From assembly GCA_032821775.1 (NCBI GenBank), contig JAVLRN010000025.1, positions 1 to 52,466 of the forward strand: a stretch of 52,466 nt of DNA. Reading direction: 5' to 3'. The notes under the pieces are model-generated. The model saw only the letters and a list, made by a program, of their open reading frames with translations. It had not been told where the DNA came from and ran no database searches. A program made the position numbers and the translations under genes. Each line of letters opens with the position of its first letter. Position 1 is the stretch's first letter. The DNA comes from Sanguinoderma infundibulare (taxonomy: Eukaryota; Basidiomycota; Agaricomycetes; Polyporales; Polyporaceae). Positions 1 through 11,300 of the stretch are shown piece after piece.

Positions 1-2546
1 GAGTCGTCTGACAGGCGGGCGAGTGCTCTTGATCGTGCCATCCCGGAGTCGCTTGGCTGGCAGAGATCCCTTTCGGGGGCCACCCTCACCATCCTCGATG
101 TGCTGGCCATCGATGATATCCATGTGATCGTCCATGGGGCGTCGCCACTTGAGCACCTTGACGCGGAAGAGTCTCTCCGATGCTTTTCCGCAGGTTTCGT
201 CCGAGCTCATTCCTTCAGGCCCCAAGAGGTGCAAGACCTTCTGGAGGAACTTCCACGTCGTGCATTGCGACGAGTCGCTCACATGTAGCGAGATCATCTT
301 GGTGGCCGCCTCGTTGCGACGGTCGTATTTCTTGAAAGATAACTGTGAGCCTCAACGATTGAGTCGCGAATCAACGGATTGCACCCACGCTGCGCCGCCT
401 GGTATCAGCCCTAGCCCTTCTCTTCACCTTCTCGTCCTCAAGGAGGACTCGAGCGTTGCATTCCTCCGCGGTCTCGACGATGCCCATGGACGTGAGCTTG
501 GGTTGACCTCTTCTCCACGCTTGCCGACCACGCTCGAACTTCTCCTGGATAAGTAGGTCGATGTAGCTATCTTCAACGTTGCTCTCGGCGATGAAGGTCC
601 GGTTGCAGGCTTTGAATACTGTCAAGAGGTGCTGGAAGATTATGGAGTTCCAGGGAGAAACCTTGCTGCCTGGGGTGCACATGTCGAAGGCGATGGTGGA
701 AGTGTCCGGGGCTCCTTGTCCTCGAGTGTTGTAGGCCTCCACGGCGATCCGATCAGCTTCTTGGTGAGCCTGCCACTCCTTGTCTGCATCGATCCCGCAC
801 TCCTCCTTGTAAAGCGCGCGAACCAGTTGCTGTAGGCGAAGTTAGTGAAAATGCGAAACCGGATCGGGCAATGACGTACCATGAGCCCAAGGCGTGTTTC
901 GTGGTCAACTGGGTCTCGCGGCTCCGGCTCTGGTGTCGCAGACGTACGCCGGCGACGCCGCGGGGATGACTTCTGCTTCTCGAAAGCTTCCACCTGTTCG
1001 CGTATGGCCTGTACCTGTTCGCGCACGACCTGGACTTCTCCGCGCACGACGTGGGTGACTGCGTTCAAGAGCTGTTTCGTGGTCAAGTGGTGATCCTCGA
1101 CATCGGCGGGTGTGTTGGACGCTGATGGGCGGGCATTCGCATTTTGCGAAGGAGTTGGTGGCACGTCGTCGTCGCTCGCGGCGTCGGAAGGCCTTTCGGC
1201 GTGAGATCTGTTTTCCTGAAGGATGACTTCAATATTTATGTCGACGTACAGGATGTACTAGGTGATTAAACTCACCGGCACTGGCACTAAAAACATACGA
1301 GTCGACAAGCCGGTCTTCTGGGGCTGAGCAAGGGGGAGGTGACGCGTAAGAGTCGGTCGAGATGATGAGGCAGGAGCGGCGGTCTGCTGAGATGGGTGTG
1401 TGCGGTTGGAGGCGTCGCGGGGATCAGCGGATCCCGCCTGAATCTGCTGCAAGCGACGAGACACGGTGGCCTGCTGGTTATCCAGTGATGCGCGTTCCTT
1501 TTCGAGAGCAGCCGCCTTCTCCGCCAGCTCCTCTGCTTGTTTGCGGAGATCCGCTGCCATCTTCTCCTGTTCGGCCTGCGTCGTCAAGAGCACCGTCTGC
1601 GCGTGTTGGATAGCTTGATGCTCTGTTTCGATACGCAGTTGTTCGGCTTGTACTTGCTATATGCGACCACAATGAGCATAGAACCGAAGCAATAAACAAA
1701 GAGTACATACCGCTGCAGTATTAGCGTTGGTGTTGTTCATGAACGTCACCAGCTCTGCAATCTTCCACTTTAGCTCGTCGACCGTATGGTTGTTGGTTTG
1801 CTGCACTGTCTGCCAATGATTATTGGTATCCGCGATTTTCTGCGGGATGGTGTTAATGGACAGTTGAAAATGTCCAGAGACCTCGCTTACCTTCTTCAGA
1901 CTATGCGTCTCGTCTTTGTGAAGCTTGGATACCTCCTTCCAGTAGTGGACTTCGCCTCGAAGGTCTCGCTTTCCTGGCGTGTCGTCACGTCGCTGCCTCA
2001 CGACACGCATGTTGTCGTCAAGTTGACGGCGTACGTCCTGCGGGAAAGTGTCATGAGTATGCTGGATATGACGTTAATCAGCTGGTAGTACGATACCTCG
2101 TGATCATTCATGTCGTCGTCATCGTCGTCGTCATCTTCAACATTGCAAGGTTGTTGATACGATGTCATGGCGAGAGCTCTAGGCGTGCTCCGTCCGGAGT
2201 CGGATTCGGCCATCGGGAAGTTCTCCTCAGGCACCTCTGGAGGAGAAGAGACGTCGACGTCATTGCCAGAGTGCGTAGACATTGGAGTGAGGGAACGTGA
2301 GGACTGCTGATATGTCCCCGGCATCGGCAGAGCTGCGATGGAAGGAGCGGCGTGAGGTCGGAGAGAGTAGGCAGGCGGGGTAGCGTAAGCGGAGTCGTCC
2401 GTGCGCTCATCGTCAGAAGAGTCGAAAGTGCTGCGAGCCGTGACGTAGACCTCAGAGCCGGAAGCCGAAACTTCGTCTAGGGAAACCTCCATGGCTGTCT
2501 GGGCGAAGGTCTCTGAAGGGTGTGATGCAGGAGTAGGAGTGGTCAT
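1..2546 (-). CDS. Coiled-coil hypothetical protein, six exons, 3' end outside window
   Basis: Function unknown. The six exons in coding order are 2546-2097, 2037-1711, 1656-1276, 1215-880, 829-389 and 342-1. Every intron is in phase 0, 46-60 bp long and bounded by GT and AG, giving at least 759 residues with no stop. The N-terminus is Ser/Thr/Pro-rich and ends in a run of eight Asp. The middle (exons 2-3) is heptad-like and rich in Lys, Glu and Gln, probably a long coiled coil. A basic RRRRR patch follows, then a helical segment with ALYKEECGIDADKEW and a C-terminal block with LGPEGMSSDE and RVKVLKWRR. I recognise the C-terminal block as recurring in agaricomycete hypothetical proteins but know no function for it. 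The start chosen is MTTPTPAS; an in-frame ATG 19 codons upstream (2603) is possible. Nuclear location is only a guess from the basic patches. Confidence 0.75.
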
Positions 2547-3328
2547 AGTCGACGAGTCGAAGAGGGTGAGGACGTGTTGAGCGGTGTGAGAGGATGTGCG
2601 CACAGCGCAGGAAGATGCAAGAGTACGGAAAGAGTGGATGTGGCGGTAGTAGCGGTGTGTGCGTGCTGCGCGGTGAGAGGATACGAGGTGCCAGGTGTTA
2701 CAAGATGCGCGCTGCGCAACGTCGAGTGTTCTGCAGTGAGGGGTCCGTCGACGCCATGCTTATATGCGCCTCAGACGTCTCTCTAACCTCGCCGTCGTCC
2801 GAACCTCGAAAATCATACACAATAGCAAAACAATTGGAAGCTTGCGCTCAAATGCTACATTGAGCAAGTGAATTGCGTTGCGAGGCGCGATGGTAGGACA
2901 GGTGCAGTTTACGGGATCGCGCACTCGGACACGACTACCAAGGTCTCGCTCGAACATGTGCGATGATCGAACAAGTGGATGTTTGCGGTGCGCTCGAACA
3001 CGACTAAGGTCACTCTTCCTGCAGCGCTGCGCCGCTACATTGTCATGCATCTGCTCCGCGCGCCCGAATGCTGTGAGCGCCACAATGTGTTTATTGTGCT
3101 AATTGTCTTGCCGCTCCCTCTGCTTTAGGACACTTCCATTTTTGCCACATAGCGAATCACAGGCCCCGCTCTCTTCTCTGAGATCGTCTCTCCAGAGCTG
3201 GTAGTTAATACTGAGAGTGCTTTTTGCCTGCTCGTATCGCCCACCCTCGTCGCCCGCTCTCGGTTCCCGCTCTACCAACCTTCGCGCTGGTCGCATCTCA
3301 CCCGTTTTCAGAATGCTACGTTTTCACC
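2547..3328. other. Intergenic region between divergent genes
   Basis: This is the shared upstream region of the minus-strand coiled-coil gene and the plus-strand 178-aa gene. Short open frames here overlap on both strands and show no domain or splice structure. I see no repeat or RNA gene. Confidence 0.4.
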
Positions 3329-3959
3329 ATGGTCAACAGGCGCATCTACGTCGCACCTAGCTCTAATGTAAGTAGTACGTGCATCAACCCATGTTCATCT
3401 TCCATAACATAGTGCCAGACTATCCACCGCAACCTGCGATCCCGCCTGTACTCATCATCTGAGAACAAGGCTCGACCAGTCAGCGTGACAACGCGCTGCG
3501 CGGGCCGTCTCCGTTACCCGTTTGCTGAGAGCGTGGTGGGCAATTCGCAGGTGCAACCTTACGTTCACGACTGCATCGTGACTGTTGTCGATGGATCGCG
3601 TACGCACCGCTACATCGTATTCTTCAAGAGACATTGCGCCCTCCCCTCCAATCCGTGCATTTCCCGTCTCTGCTACCCTCTCACATTCCGTGGCGACATC
3701 GTCGTGATGCGGGTTGGCTCGAGGAATGGGCATGTCGTCAACATGCGTTCCGGAGATGCAGTCGTCACGAACCTGGTAGTCGCAAAGTGAGTAAGGTACC
3801 AGCACCTTTACGTAGTATAGAATACTCACCTTCAGATTCCAGATTCGTCTCGAAAGCGAACACTGCAGTAACATCTCGATCTCTTCCCCGGACCATGACA
3901 GTGGAGGTGGTGCGTGGAACGCGATCCAAGAGACTGGCCGGGAGGAATTAACTTATTAG
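3329..3959 (+). CDS. Hypothetical protein, 178 aa, three exons
   Basis: I do not recognise a domain. Exons 3329-3367, 3413-3786 and 3836-3959 join in frame through introns of 45 and 49 bp with GT/AG borders and give 178 residues ending at TAG. The protein starts MVNRRIYVAPSSN and has a beta-rich centre (YVHDCIVTVVDGSRTHRYIV, then GDIVVMRVGSRNGHVVNMRS), which looks like a small globular fold. There is no signal peptide or membrane segment. The other reading of the last exon also stays open for 35 codons, but only the frame used here fits the phase-2 junction. Short lineage-specific proteins of this kind are common in Polyporales. Gene reality is well supported by three consistent exons; the role is unknown. 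Confidence 0.6.
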
Positions 3960-4184
3960 CCTGTACCTGAGATGCATTATCAGCTTTTACTGTTGTATGA
4001 TGTCGAAAAGAAGAGTTGAGTCGAGTCTCACCGGACGAGAGGGTATGTACGTCGGAGCAGGCGCTAAAGGCTGGCAGAAACAAACCAAGTAAGGTCTGAA
4101 TTGTGTAGGTCGGCCGACGGCTCGTCGTCACTGCTGAGCATAGAAATGGGTCTAAAGGAAGGTGAAGGAGAATCGGGAAGTATT

Positions 4185-4311
4185 TGGGGCGTCATACTGG
4201 CATAGAAAACCTTGGACCCGTCGAGGCGGCCGAAGGGATGGGGTGCTTGTTCAGGACGTCGAGGATGTCCTCGCATATCTTGGCGAGCTCGCTCTCAATT
4301 TTCTCCCGGTA
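4185..4311 (-). pseudogene. 14-3-3 protein exon fragment
   Basis: The minus strand encodes YREKIESELAKICEDILDV followed by LNKHPIPSAAS. This is the family-defining helix of 14-3-3 proteins, where the usual text has D for N and L for P. After a frameshift near 4215 the next frame reads GSKVFYASM, the equivalent of the 14-3-3 segment ESKVFYxKM. Nothing else of a 14-3-3 gene (N-terminal dimerisation helix, phosphopeptide-binding C-terminal half) is visible on either side, so this is an isolated exon-sized fragment. It lies just downstream of a minus-strand hypothetical gene. The identity is firm because the match covers about 30 residues with two substitutions; non-function is inferred from truncation and the frameshift. 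Confidence 0.8.
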
Positions 4312-4545
4312 GCCCTGCTTGAATCTGAGGGAGGATGCGAGCTGTGTCAAGTCTCGGGCGAACACATGCACTCCCGTGACACGCGCGGGCGCTGTGAGCG
4401 GGCAGAAGCAAGGCAAGTAAAGTACGATTTGACCGTTTATGCGGGTACATGCGAAAACTACAACCATCTACCATCGCAGCACCTGAACGAAGCGTGATTC
4501 TAAGAAGCCTGGTAACAAATGTAGGTGACTGATCGTACTTACTTC

Positions 4546-5399
4546 TCAATCGCCTTCGCGACGACGTGGCTGTGACTTCTTCCCCTTCTTCCCCGTCTTG
4601 GCGGTGACAGCGTCGTAGGCGTGCTTTCGGGCTTTCGACGATGTGTACTTCAGGCGCTGCTTGACGGCGTCTGCGACCGGCCATATGTTCTCATACTGGT
4701 CAAGTTCCGGGAACTTCTTGAGTGCCTACAGCACCATAGACGTAAATGGTCCACCGGTGATGCAATGGTGACGACGTGGACACTTACCTTATCCCGCACC
4801 AATGCCATGTGGCTCATGGATTGGCCCGACACAGACCGCGTGGGGTCGAGATGCTCACCCACAAGTTTATTGATCAGTTTCTTAACAAACAGCATAAGAT
4901 TGCGAGCGTTCAAGTGGAATCAACCACGTACCTTGAACTCCGACATGCGCCTGGGGGCCAAGTCTAGGACTTGTTCAAGCGAGTAGCCCCCCCTACCTGG
5001 GCGACCCACCTCTCCAGGAGGTTTAGCAATCTTTAAGTCCTTCTGCGACTCCAGCTCGGATTCTGATTCTGTAGAGCTGGTGCTGTCCGAGTCACCATCA
5101 CCGTCGCTGATGGATCCTTGTTCGGGGGTGGATGGTGTGGACCGAGAATGATCTTCAACAGGAGTTGTCGACCGTACGACCTCCAAACTGATAGCCTTTC
5201 CTTTCCCCGCTTTCTCTCCGGACTTTCGAGCTTGAATCGGAGTGATTACGGCCTTTGACATCTCGACTTCTTGGCGACACAGAGGCTCGATGTCGAGACA
5301 CAAGCCAGGAATATCGGTTTCACAGACGAGCAAAGGATGGAGGGTAGGAGGTGAGCCGGGCTCGTACCAGATGGGCACAGCGATGGCAGTAACAGTCAT
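4546..5399 (-). CDS. Hypothetical acidic/basic protein, 246 aa, three exons
   Basis: Exons 5399-4932, 4880-4788 and 4725-4546 join in frame (introns 51 and 62 bp) and give 246 residues. The N-terminal third is low in charge, starting MTVTAIAVPIW. The centre is a Ser/Asp/Glu-rich stretch (about residues 85-120), likely disordered. The C-terminal part is helical: RRMSEFKKLINKLVGEHLD, then KKFPELDQYENIWPVADAVK and QRLKYTSSKARKHAY, and a strongly basic tail (KKGKKSQPRRR). I recall the ELDxYExxWPVxD ... LKYTSSxAR pattern from agaricomycete hypothetical proteins that occur in many copies near DNA transposons, but this is memory, not a search. No catalytic motif is seen. A longer N-terminus from 5636 is open but low-complexity and was not chosen. 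Confidence 0.65.
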
Positions 5400-5896
5400 G
5401 GCGGGAATGTAGTGAGGAGACGGAAAATGAATGATAACGCGACCAGCATGAAAGGAGAGGGCAGGGAACGAGAACGAGAAGAGCGGGCAACGATAATGCG
5501 CGACGATAGCGCGCGACGACAGCGTGCGACAATAGCTTGCGGCGACCGCGTGAGACGACAGTGGGCGATGAGAGAGAGACAACAAGGGTGAGCGGATATG
5601 GGTGGAGCTAATCATGCCCTCCGGATTTGGGTACATTATTGTTTCCTAAAAGTCACAACGACAACCTTACAACCTTATTAAGTAGCTGGGTCAACGAATG
5701 CGAATACAATACAGCGTACAGCCGTCGGGCCATTCCCAATTGTGATCTCTCATGATACGAGACAACGCGTGCATTCTATTATGTGCGCGTTGCCCGGAGA
5801 CCGCTCATGACTTTGCATCGACGACCGCGACTCATAAACCATGCCGCCACCCACATACCCCTGTAAACGTGCTCGTCATAGCACTGTTCGCCTGCG
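5400..5896. other. Intergenic region
   Basis: Divergent promoter region between the minus-strand 246-aa gene and the plus-strand WD40 gene. An imperfect run of gcgcgacgatag-like units lies at about 5490-5570. No gene is seen. Confidence 0.35.
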
Positions 5897-7580
5897 ATGC
5901 TGGTCTCGATGTCGAACTGGAATCCCTTTGCGTCCACTGGTGGACGCTATCGCTCTGTCGCAACCTTCAATAATTCCGGGAGGGGCGTAAACAGCCTCAG
6001 CTTTTCGAAGGACGGGCAGTACCTAGCAAGCGGAGGTAAGCATGTTGCTAAATATTCTAGTAGAGTACTTAGGTCACTGATTCGTCGAAGGAGGAGACGG
6101 TGTCAAGATATGGGACTTACGAACCAAGTTGTCTCTCCATACACCCACACACCATGACATTTTGGGGCCTGTATCCAAGGTGTTGTGGGTTGGCAGGAGC
6201 GATGCCGTGTATCCTACACTCTGTTATGGTACCGGACTTGGCTACCTGTGCTTTTGGAATCAGGGGGCGAAGAGCGTGAGTCACATCGTATGATTTATCG
6301 TGAAGAACTGGACTCACCGCCAACTTCAGGAGTGCTTCGTCGAGGTCTTCGGGAAGCGACTTTCAGACGGAGTAGAGATTACAGCTCTGGGATGCGTAAA
6401 TGGTAACGGAATGGACGCGCGAATTGCTGTCGGTACACGGAAGTGCGTTGTCCAGGTCTTCCAGTATGATGGACGTGGAGGAGTCACTCCAATCTTCTCC
6501 GTTCGTCTGGAACGGGTCGTGCCGAGTTCTGTCGAGTTCACTTCAAGCGAACGAGATGTCCTTGTATTCGGAATGTACGACGGAGCGATGTAAGTCATCG
6601 GATGATCGTACCATTTGTTAACTGACTCACTTAAATGCAGGCATACACTACGCGGTAGCGATGGGAAGGTGCTGAAGTCGAGGAGCCTAAGCCACAAGAT
6701 GTAAGTGTATCACGATCCAAACTTAGCATATCGGGCTAAGAAGGATCAGAGGGCACGCTTCTCTACCGCCTAAACAACATCTCGTCGTCCTCGACAACGT
6801 CTCCAGTGGGTTTGACTTGTGGGATCTGGATACTGGGACGCACCTACGCACCTTTCCGACCGGATCACCTTCCCGTTTTCTGCCGAGGCAGGTTGTCTTC
6901 GCGGAGAGGTGGAAGGCCGTCGTCGCTGGAAGCGATCACGGGGCGGTGTATATCTTTGACAGAACGACGGGCGCGCCGTTAGATGTGTTGCGCCATGCAC
7001 CTAAGGGATTAGTTCAGACTGTTGCGGTGAGCGGATCTCAAGCATCGATTGATACAGCGGGGTACTGACCTCTGAGCAGGCAATCGATCGGGACGAACAT
7101 TCCGTGGTTGCGACCGGGTCGTCGGGCGAAGAGGGCACCATCACCATATGGCAGAGCAAGAAGCTGTTCGCCGTCTCCTCCAAACCAAGGTCGATGTGGC
7201 CCTTGTATCGCTTGCTTTCCTTAGCTGTGCAGCTCGCGATGGCATTGGCGACGACCGCGTTCATCTTCCAGACCTTCGAACTCAGCGTAAGTAATTTGCG
7301 GTCCGAGCTAAGATCCTTTTACTTACGATATTAACAGACTGACATATCTCCTTGGTTTGTGCACGTAAGAACCGGCGGCTTCGGCTCACAGGGACCAGTA
7401 ACTGCTGTTCAGACAGCGGTACGGCGGGACGGTAATATCCCGCGTGCGGCAAACAATGAGGCGCCCACCGGAAAGCCGTTTCACGAGGCGGATTGGGCGG
7501 CTTGGCAGGAGTGGAAGGCCTTCGTTGCACGCCGACGAAACAGTGAGCGGGCACGGACCGGGCGAGTCATTGTGCTGTAA
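5897..7580 (+). CDS. WD40-repeat protein with C-terminal membrane segment, 456 aa
   Basis: Seven exons (5897-6035, 6091-6275, 6330-6589, 6641-6700, 6750-7026, 7080-7286, 7338-7580) join in frame through introns of 49-55 bp and give 456 residues. WD40 signatures are spread along the protein: an early SFSKDGQYLASGG blade followed by DGVKIWDL, then VLDNVSSGFDLWDLDTG, VVAGSDHGAVYIFD and VVATGSSGEEGTITIW. That makes about six or seven blades, enough for one propeller. After the propeller comes a hydrophobic helix (LLSLAVQLAMALATTAFIF, around residues 350-370) and a soluble tail. WD40 propellers bind proteins, so this is probably a membrane-tethered scaffold; the partner is unknown. An in-frame ATG four codons later (5909, MSNWNP) may be the real start. 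Agaricomycetes carry many such proteins. Confidence 0.8.
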
Positions 7581-7742
7581 CATACCCTAACATGGCGAAG
7601 GTTCGTGTACCCGTACACCCAAATGAACATAGTCTCATGCACTACACACATCGAGGGTACAAACCAAATACGACTACTTCGGGTATGCGCCGGATCTCAA
7701 GTGTCAATACACAGATGAGAAGTCCTTGTTCGACAACTTGTT

Positions 7743-7914
7743 GGCGCCTTGCGCGGGTCATAACCCAGCGCGTTGGTAAGCGAGCGGCGACAGAGGGACA
7801 AAGAGGAACAAGGGCATAGTATCGACGCCTTGCGCGGGTCATAACCCAGCGCGTTGGCAAGTGACCTGGGACAGAGGGACGCCTTGTGCGGGTCATAACC
7901 CGGCACGTTGGCAA
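7743..7914. repeat. Three-copy direct repeat with GGGTCATAACCC core
   Basis: A unit of about 36 bp occurs three times (about 7743-7780, 7825-7861 and 7880-7914). It contains CGCCTTGCGCGGGTCATAACC followed by CAGCGCGTTGGYAAG. The central GGGTCATAACCC is near-palindromic (GGGT..ACCC arms). Copies 1 and 2 are almost identical; copy 3 has three or four transitions. The spacers share a GACAGAGGGAC block and a later AACAAGGSCAT block. The array lies about 0.5 kb upstream of the transposase, where CACTA-type elements keep subterminal transposase-binding repeats. Confidence 0.8.
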
Positions 7915-8378
7915 GGACGGAGGAAAAAGAACAAGGCCATGGAGGCGCCCACTCCAAGGTGAAGTCTCTCGATCGATCGACCTACCAAATCCAGCTCATC
8001 TTGGCGTTACGTCAGGTGGGCGCTTAGAAAACGCTTGTTCAATTTGCGGCGCCTCCACCTTGGGACGGTGCGGTGTATAACGGCTCGACCTCCCGGTAAG
8101 TCATCGCTAAGTCATTGAATAGGAACTGATTTGTTCTTCGTTTCCTGCAGATTCATTCCCATGGAAACGATCGCGACCATCCGTCCGCCACTTTGGAGCC
8201 CGGGCAGAGTTATTACTCGCCCTCTTCGTCGCCCACCCCGCCTTTCGTCCCCGCTATCCTCAAGGCCCCTGTGCGTCGAGTTATAACTCGCGTATCTTGC
8301 TCTTCGCCTATCGTTTGAGTTGGGTTATTACCTGCTCTTGACAACTGTAGTCTCTGCTGGTTTCCTTGTCATCCCGAT

Positions 8379-11300
8379 ATGCCGTCGCCACGGTTCTTCG
8401 AGCATTGCCAGTGCGATACTTGCCTCGTCGACTGCATCGATGAGGCTCTAGGGAAGCCATGGCATGACAGATTCCAGTTCAAGATGCACAAACGACTCCT
8501 CCCCGGTCACAACCCCTCATTGCCATCCATGGTTCATCCCGACGATTCCTCTGGACATGCCCTCCCGTCAATTGAGGAACGTTCCGCCGAACTATTCGCC
8601 TCTGTTCTCGTTGGAGACTTCCCGAATCCATCACAGATGACGTTGACCGCTCATTCCGTCGTCGAGATGTCCACCATACCGACCCCCGGTCCTCTCGCGG
8701 TGGAAGACTTGCTCGAGAGCTTCTCTCGCATACGACTTTCTACCCCCCCGAACGACGCATCGCGTACCGAATCTCCTCGTGTGGGTGATGTTATCAACTC
8801 CCTCACCAACCTCCAACTTCATGACCCTCGCAACATCGTGCTCGATGTACCACTTCCCACCTGTCTCCCCGACCCCGCATCCGAATCACACGGCGTTGCG
8901 AGTACCCCGTTCAAGGGTGGCAAGCGCGATGCTCACGTTGCTACTGAGCGGGCCTTGCGCATGCTCTCGCACGTCAAGAATGATGTGCAACTTCTCGAGC
9001 GCACACTTGCATCACCCACCGAGGAGCAGCTTACGGATGCGGAGATTCGATTCTCTGAGCTACGTTCGCTTTTTGGTCGCGTCACTCGGGACACAAGCGA
9101 AGTGAACAGGCAGAAGGAGGAGATACGAGGTCACCTCCAATGACTCGATGCTCGTATCTGCGAGTTGAGACATCTCATGCCGAGATTGTCCTTCCCTAGC
9201 ACCCCCGTCCCTTATGATTGCGGTAAGTGACGTGTATGACGGATAAAACAAAGGAGCTGACATTAACTTTCAGAACATCATTACGATATCCCTGCCAGTC
9301 GCGCTCATGTCGTTGCCCAAATCGCCATGTTCCTCGGGATCGTGCTCAACGTTCTCGGCAAACTGAGTCGAGACGGGTCGGACTTCCTTCTACGGTCCAT
9401 ATCATTCCTGCTGGGTTTATCCTTTGAGTCTTCTGGCTCGCCTCAGACTCCCCTTCAGCAGAATATCCTCTCTCAAATCCCCAGTAATCTCAAGGGAGCA
9501 TTAGAGCGGTTCAACCTCTCTGCCCATACTACCACGTACGCGGCGTGCCCCACTTGCCATTGTATTTACCCTCCTTCCACCATGCGCCTCTGTGATGACC
9601 CCGTGTATCCTGCTCGATGCAACAACCGACCCAAACCTGGCGGAGATATCTGCGACACACCACTGTTAGAGCGGCGCGCATGCGGCGATCCGAAGCCTGT
9701 TCGACCCTACGTTGTACACGATCTCAAGGAGTATGAAGCTGGTATTCTCTCTTCCGAGACGAACGTGCACCTTATCAACGCCGCCTGCGACGATGCCATG
9801 GACGAGATCCGGCGCAACGAACCTCTTCCCTCGTTCATCCGCGGGCCATTTCAAGCACAATTCATCCGGTCCTTCGTGTTCGATGCGGAATCAAATCGCC
9901 TGTTCATTGATCGAGGGAACGAGATGCGCCTACTGTTCGCCCTTCATGTTGACAGCTTCAACGTCGAGACTATGTCGGTGCGGGGCGCATCGACGTCTTG
10001 CTGCATCATCTCGCTAGCCTGTCTTAGCCTCCCCCCCGAACTTCGATACAAAGCCGAGAACATTGGTCTCGTCGCCATCATCCCAGGCCCACGGGAGCCC
10101 CATCTCACTGAACTAAATCACTACATCGCACCTGTTGTGGACGCGTTTTGCCAGTCGTGGGAGCGAGGAACGCGCCATTCGCGTGTTGCCCTGCACCCTC
10201 ATGGTTGTGTCTCTCGGTCGGCTATCGCCGCTGCTGTCATGGATCTCGTCGCTGCCCGCAAGACAGCGCAGCTCGCGTCCCACTCCGCGCATATCTACTG
10301 CCATGTTTGTACCTGTTCTGGGAAGAATACGCGCGGGCGCACTGACTTCGAGCGATGGGTGTCCCGGGATCCCAAGGAGATGCGCGAACATGCGGTAGCA
10401 TGGCGCGATGCCACAAATGCATCGCAGCAAGACAAGGAGTTCGTGCGCCACGGAGTTCGTTGGTCAGAACTGTGGTGATTACCTTACTGGGACCCTACCC
10501 GTCAGCTCGTCGTCGACTCTATGCACTGTATCTTCGAAGGTCTCATTCCCTACCATTTCCGCGACATCCTCGGTTTAACATCCGTGAATGCGAAAGAAAG
10601 AGAACGTCTTCCGCCCGCCTTCGAACATCACTTCGCTGCCGTGGACGTCCAGGCTAACAGAGGCTTGCCTGAGAAGGCAAAACTCACGGAGAAGGAAATC
10701 GGCCAAGTGGAAGCCATCAACCACGCACTTTGTCAGCACGTTGGTGACAGCGCAGAGGCACAGAAGGATGGGCTGGATGATCTCCATCGGAGATTGCTAG
10801 GCAAGAACTTGAAAGCGCTGGGTTTCGTCGGGCGTGGCCTCAAGCTCCCTTCCAAGGCAAAGATGACGAAACGGTTGTGGGTGGACACGCTTGTGACTTG
10901 GGTAAGTATTGCATGTTTTCGTACAGGCCCAATCCTGACCACATGTATCTAGCGTCGGACGAAGCCGCTCTCCATCAATCTAAATGCAAAGAAGATCGCG
11001 ACGCTGGAGGTTCTTGACCGCATTCGCGACGTAATTAACAACTGCGATAAGGCCTCTTGGCTAAGCTCCGTTCCTCGAAACTTCGGTGACGCGGCCACTG
11101 GGACTTTGAAGGCTGACGAGTGGAAGATCATGTGCACCGTCTATCTCCCAATAGCTCTCATCACTCTGTGGGGCGAGGGGTCTGCGCATCCAACTCCTGA
11201 AATTGGCATTTTCTTCCGACGCATCCTCGACAACACCATGCTCCTAGTATCCGCAGTTGTCGTCCTGTGCAAACGAACCATGTCCGAGACGCGAGCGCAG

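Noticed and set aside
7939..8066. A possible hairpin from GGAGGCGCC and GGCGCCTCC blocks
   Set aside because: The neighbouring CCAAGGTG and CACCTTGG blocks are not in mirrored order, so the arms do not form one long stem.
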